DNA from: Ferruginibacter sp.
GTDB lineage: Bacteria > Bacteroidota > Bacteroidia > Chitinophagales > Chitinophagaceae
Assembly: GCA_018057635.1 (NCBI GenBank)
Contig: JAGPDJ010000127.1
Location: forward strand, 1 to 6,874
Length of the DNA stretch: 6,874 nt
Reading direction: 5' to 3'
The notes under the pieces: generated by a model
What the model saw: the letters and a program-made list of their open reading frames with translations, nothing else
Told to the model about the DNA's origin: nothing
Databases searched by the model: none
Position numbers and translations under genes: made by a program
Shown here: positions 6,176 through 6,874 of the stretch, one piece after another
How the letters are laid out: every line of letters begins with the position of its first letter
Position numbering within the stretch: the stretch's first letter is position 1

Positions 6176-6874
6176 TTAAGGATTATATACTACAAAATGA
6201 AAATCACAATCATCAAATTCATCGAAAATGCTGCTCCATAGCCTTATACGAAACTTGCCTGGAGAATCATAATTCATTTCAATACTGCTAATGGATCCAG
6301 GTGTTACCATTATTACAGAGGAACTGGTCACCCCAGTTACATAAACATCATATGCACCAGGGCCTGTACGAGTAGCTGAAGTAAAATTCGGAGTACCCCC
6401 GGCTTTATTACCAAGATAAGTTACCCGGCCATAAGCTAATGGGAGCAGGTTGTATGCAGAGCCGGTAGTAGTTGCTGTTATTCTTCCAGCATCAATAACG
6501 GCAGAACCATTTACAACTATATTCCCGTTTACATGCAACCTTTCTGTTGGGGATGAAGTACCTATTCCTGTTTTGTTAGCCGTATTATTAATAAATAATT
6601 CACCACCCAACTGCACCTGGGCATTGGCGTTTACTGCTGTAAGTGACACATTGCCGGTGCTGGTGGTTTGCAATACGCCTGTTGATACACCATTCAAATT
6701 CATCTGCATAGAAGTGCCGGCACTAGCTGTCTTTTGAAAACTTACCATATCTGTTCCATCCATCCTTAAAATGACATTTCCATTAGCATTGCCGCTATTT
6801 GTACCAAACCTCAGGTTATCACCCGATAATTGGGTAAATCCTTTATTAACGCCAGCACTTTGTAATTGAAAAAT
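6176..6874 (-). CDS. Fibre/adhesin-like repetitive protein, C-terminal 232 residues (5' end beyond right edge)
   Basis: The frame is open from the window edge to TAA at 6176-6178. An internal ATG at 6763 is not the start, because coding-like sequence (GFTQLSGDNLRFGTNSGNAN) continues upstream to the edge. Residues 1-100 of the visible part are rich in Gly, Asn, Thr and Val, as in beta-helical tail fibres and adhesins. TGIGTSSPTERLHVNGN (102-118) is a motif common in Bacteroidota fibre-like proteins, often just before a C-terminal domain. The last 95 or so residues form a compact beta-rich domain ending DDCDFHFVVYNP, resembling the small C-terminal domains of such proteins. No S74 intramolecular chaperone and no T9SS sorting domain are visible, so the export route is unclear. 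Surface or fibre location is inferred from family resemblance; a phage or tailocin fibre is the main alternative. The gene lies 443 bases upstream of the recombinase on the same strand, with the tandem repeats between. Confidence 0.7.
   Translation of the reverse strand: MFQLQSAGVNKGFTQLSGDNLRFGTNSGNANGNVILRMDGTDMVSFQKTASAGTSMQMNLNGVSTGVLQTTSTGNVSLTAVNANAQVQLGGELFINNTANKTGIGTSSPTERLHVNGNIVVNGSAVIDAGRITATTTGSAYNLLPLAYGRVTYLGNKAGGTPNFTSATRTGPGAYDVYVTGVTSSSVIMVTPGSISSIEMNYDSPGKFRIRLWSSIFDEFDDCDFHFVVYNP

Noticed and set aside
6450..6737. Plus-strand 95-codon frame
   Set aside because: Antisense to the fibre-like gene.

Overview
The window most likely comes from a member of the Bacteroidota, perhaps the Chitinophagaceae. 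The clearest sign is a type IX secretion (T9SS) type A sorting domain at the C-terminus of the largest protein. The low G+C content (judged by eye) fits, as do A-rich start regions without Shine-Dalgarno sequences and a fibre-like protein with the 'TGIGTSSPTERLHVNGN' motif. The placement below phylum level is a guess.

All four recognisable genes lie on the minus strand. From right to left, in the direction of transcription, they are: (1) the 3' end of a repetitive fibre or adhesin-like protein, 6176-6874, whose 5' end is outside the window; (2) a complete tyrosine recombinase, 4782-5732; (3) a complete 886-residue secreted protein with BNR/Asp-box repeats, an Fn3-like domain and a T9SS sorting domain, 1981-4641; (4) an Upf1/IGHMBP2-like superfamily 1 helicase, 1-1636, cut by the left window edge just after motif V. 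The helicase looks like an ordinary cellular gene. The other three form an accessory-looking segment of two surface-type proteins around a recombinase.

The most unusual content is between the genes. The three intergenic stretches (1637-1980, 4642-4781, 5733-6175) hold sequences that appear to be diverged copies of one repeat, all in the same orientation. Two fuller copies stand in tandem between the fibre gene and the recombinase start (about 5729-5970 and 5971-6165), with an 81% identical 37-bp core. A shorter copy starts right after the secreted-protein stop codon (about 1865-1975). A weaker one overlaps the recombinase stop codon (about 4713-4793). A short palindrome recurs at the same aligned position in the two best copies, with a weaker form in a third. 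A recombinase whose C-terminal tail resembles that of integron integrases, next to structured repeats at gene ends, suggests a cassette-like or shuffling arrangement of surface-protein genes. That is a hypothesis: the alignments were made by eye in AT-rich DNA and recombination cannot be shown from one sequence.

No rRNA, tRNA, CRISPR array, transposase or convincing intrinsic terminator was seen.
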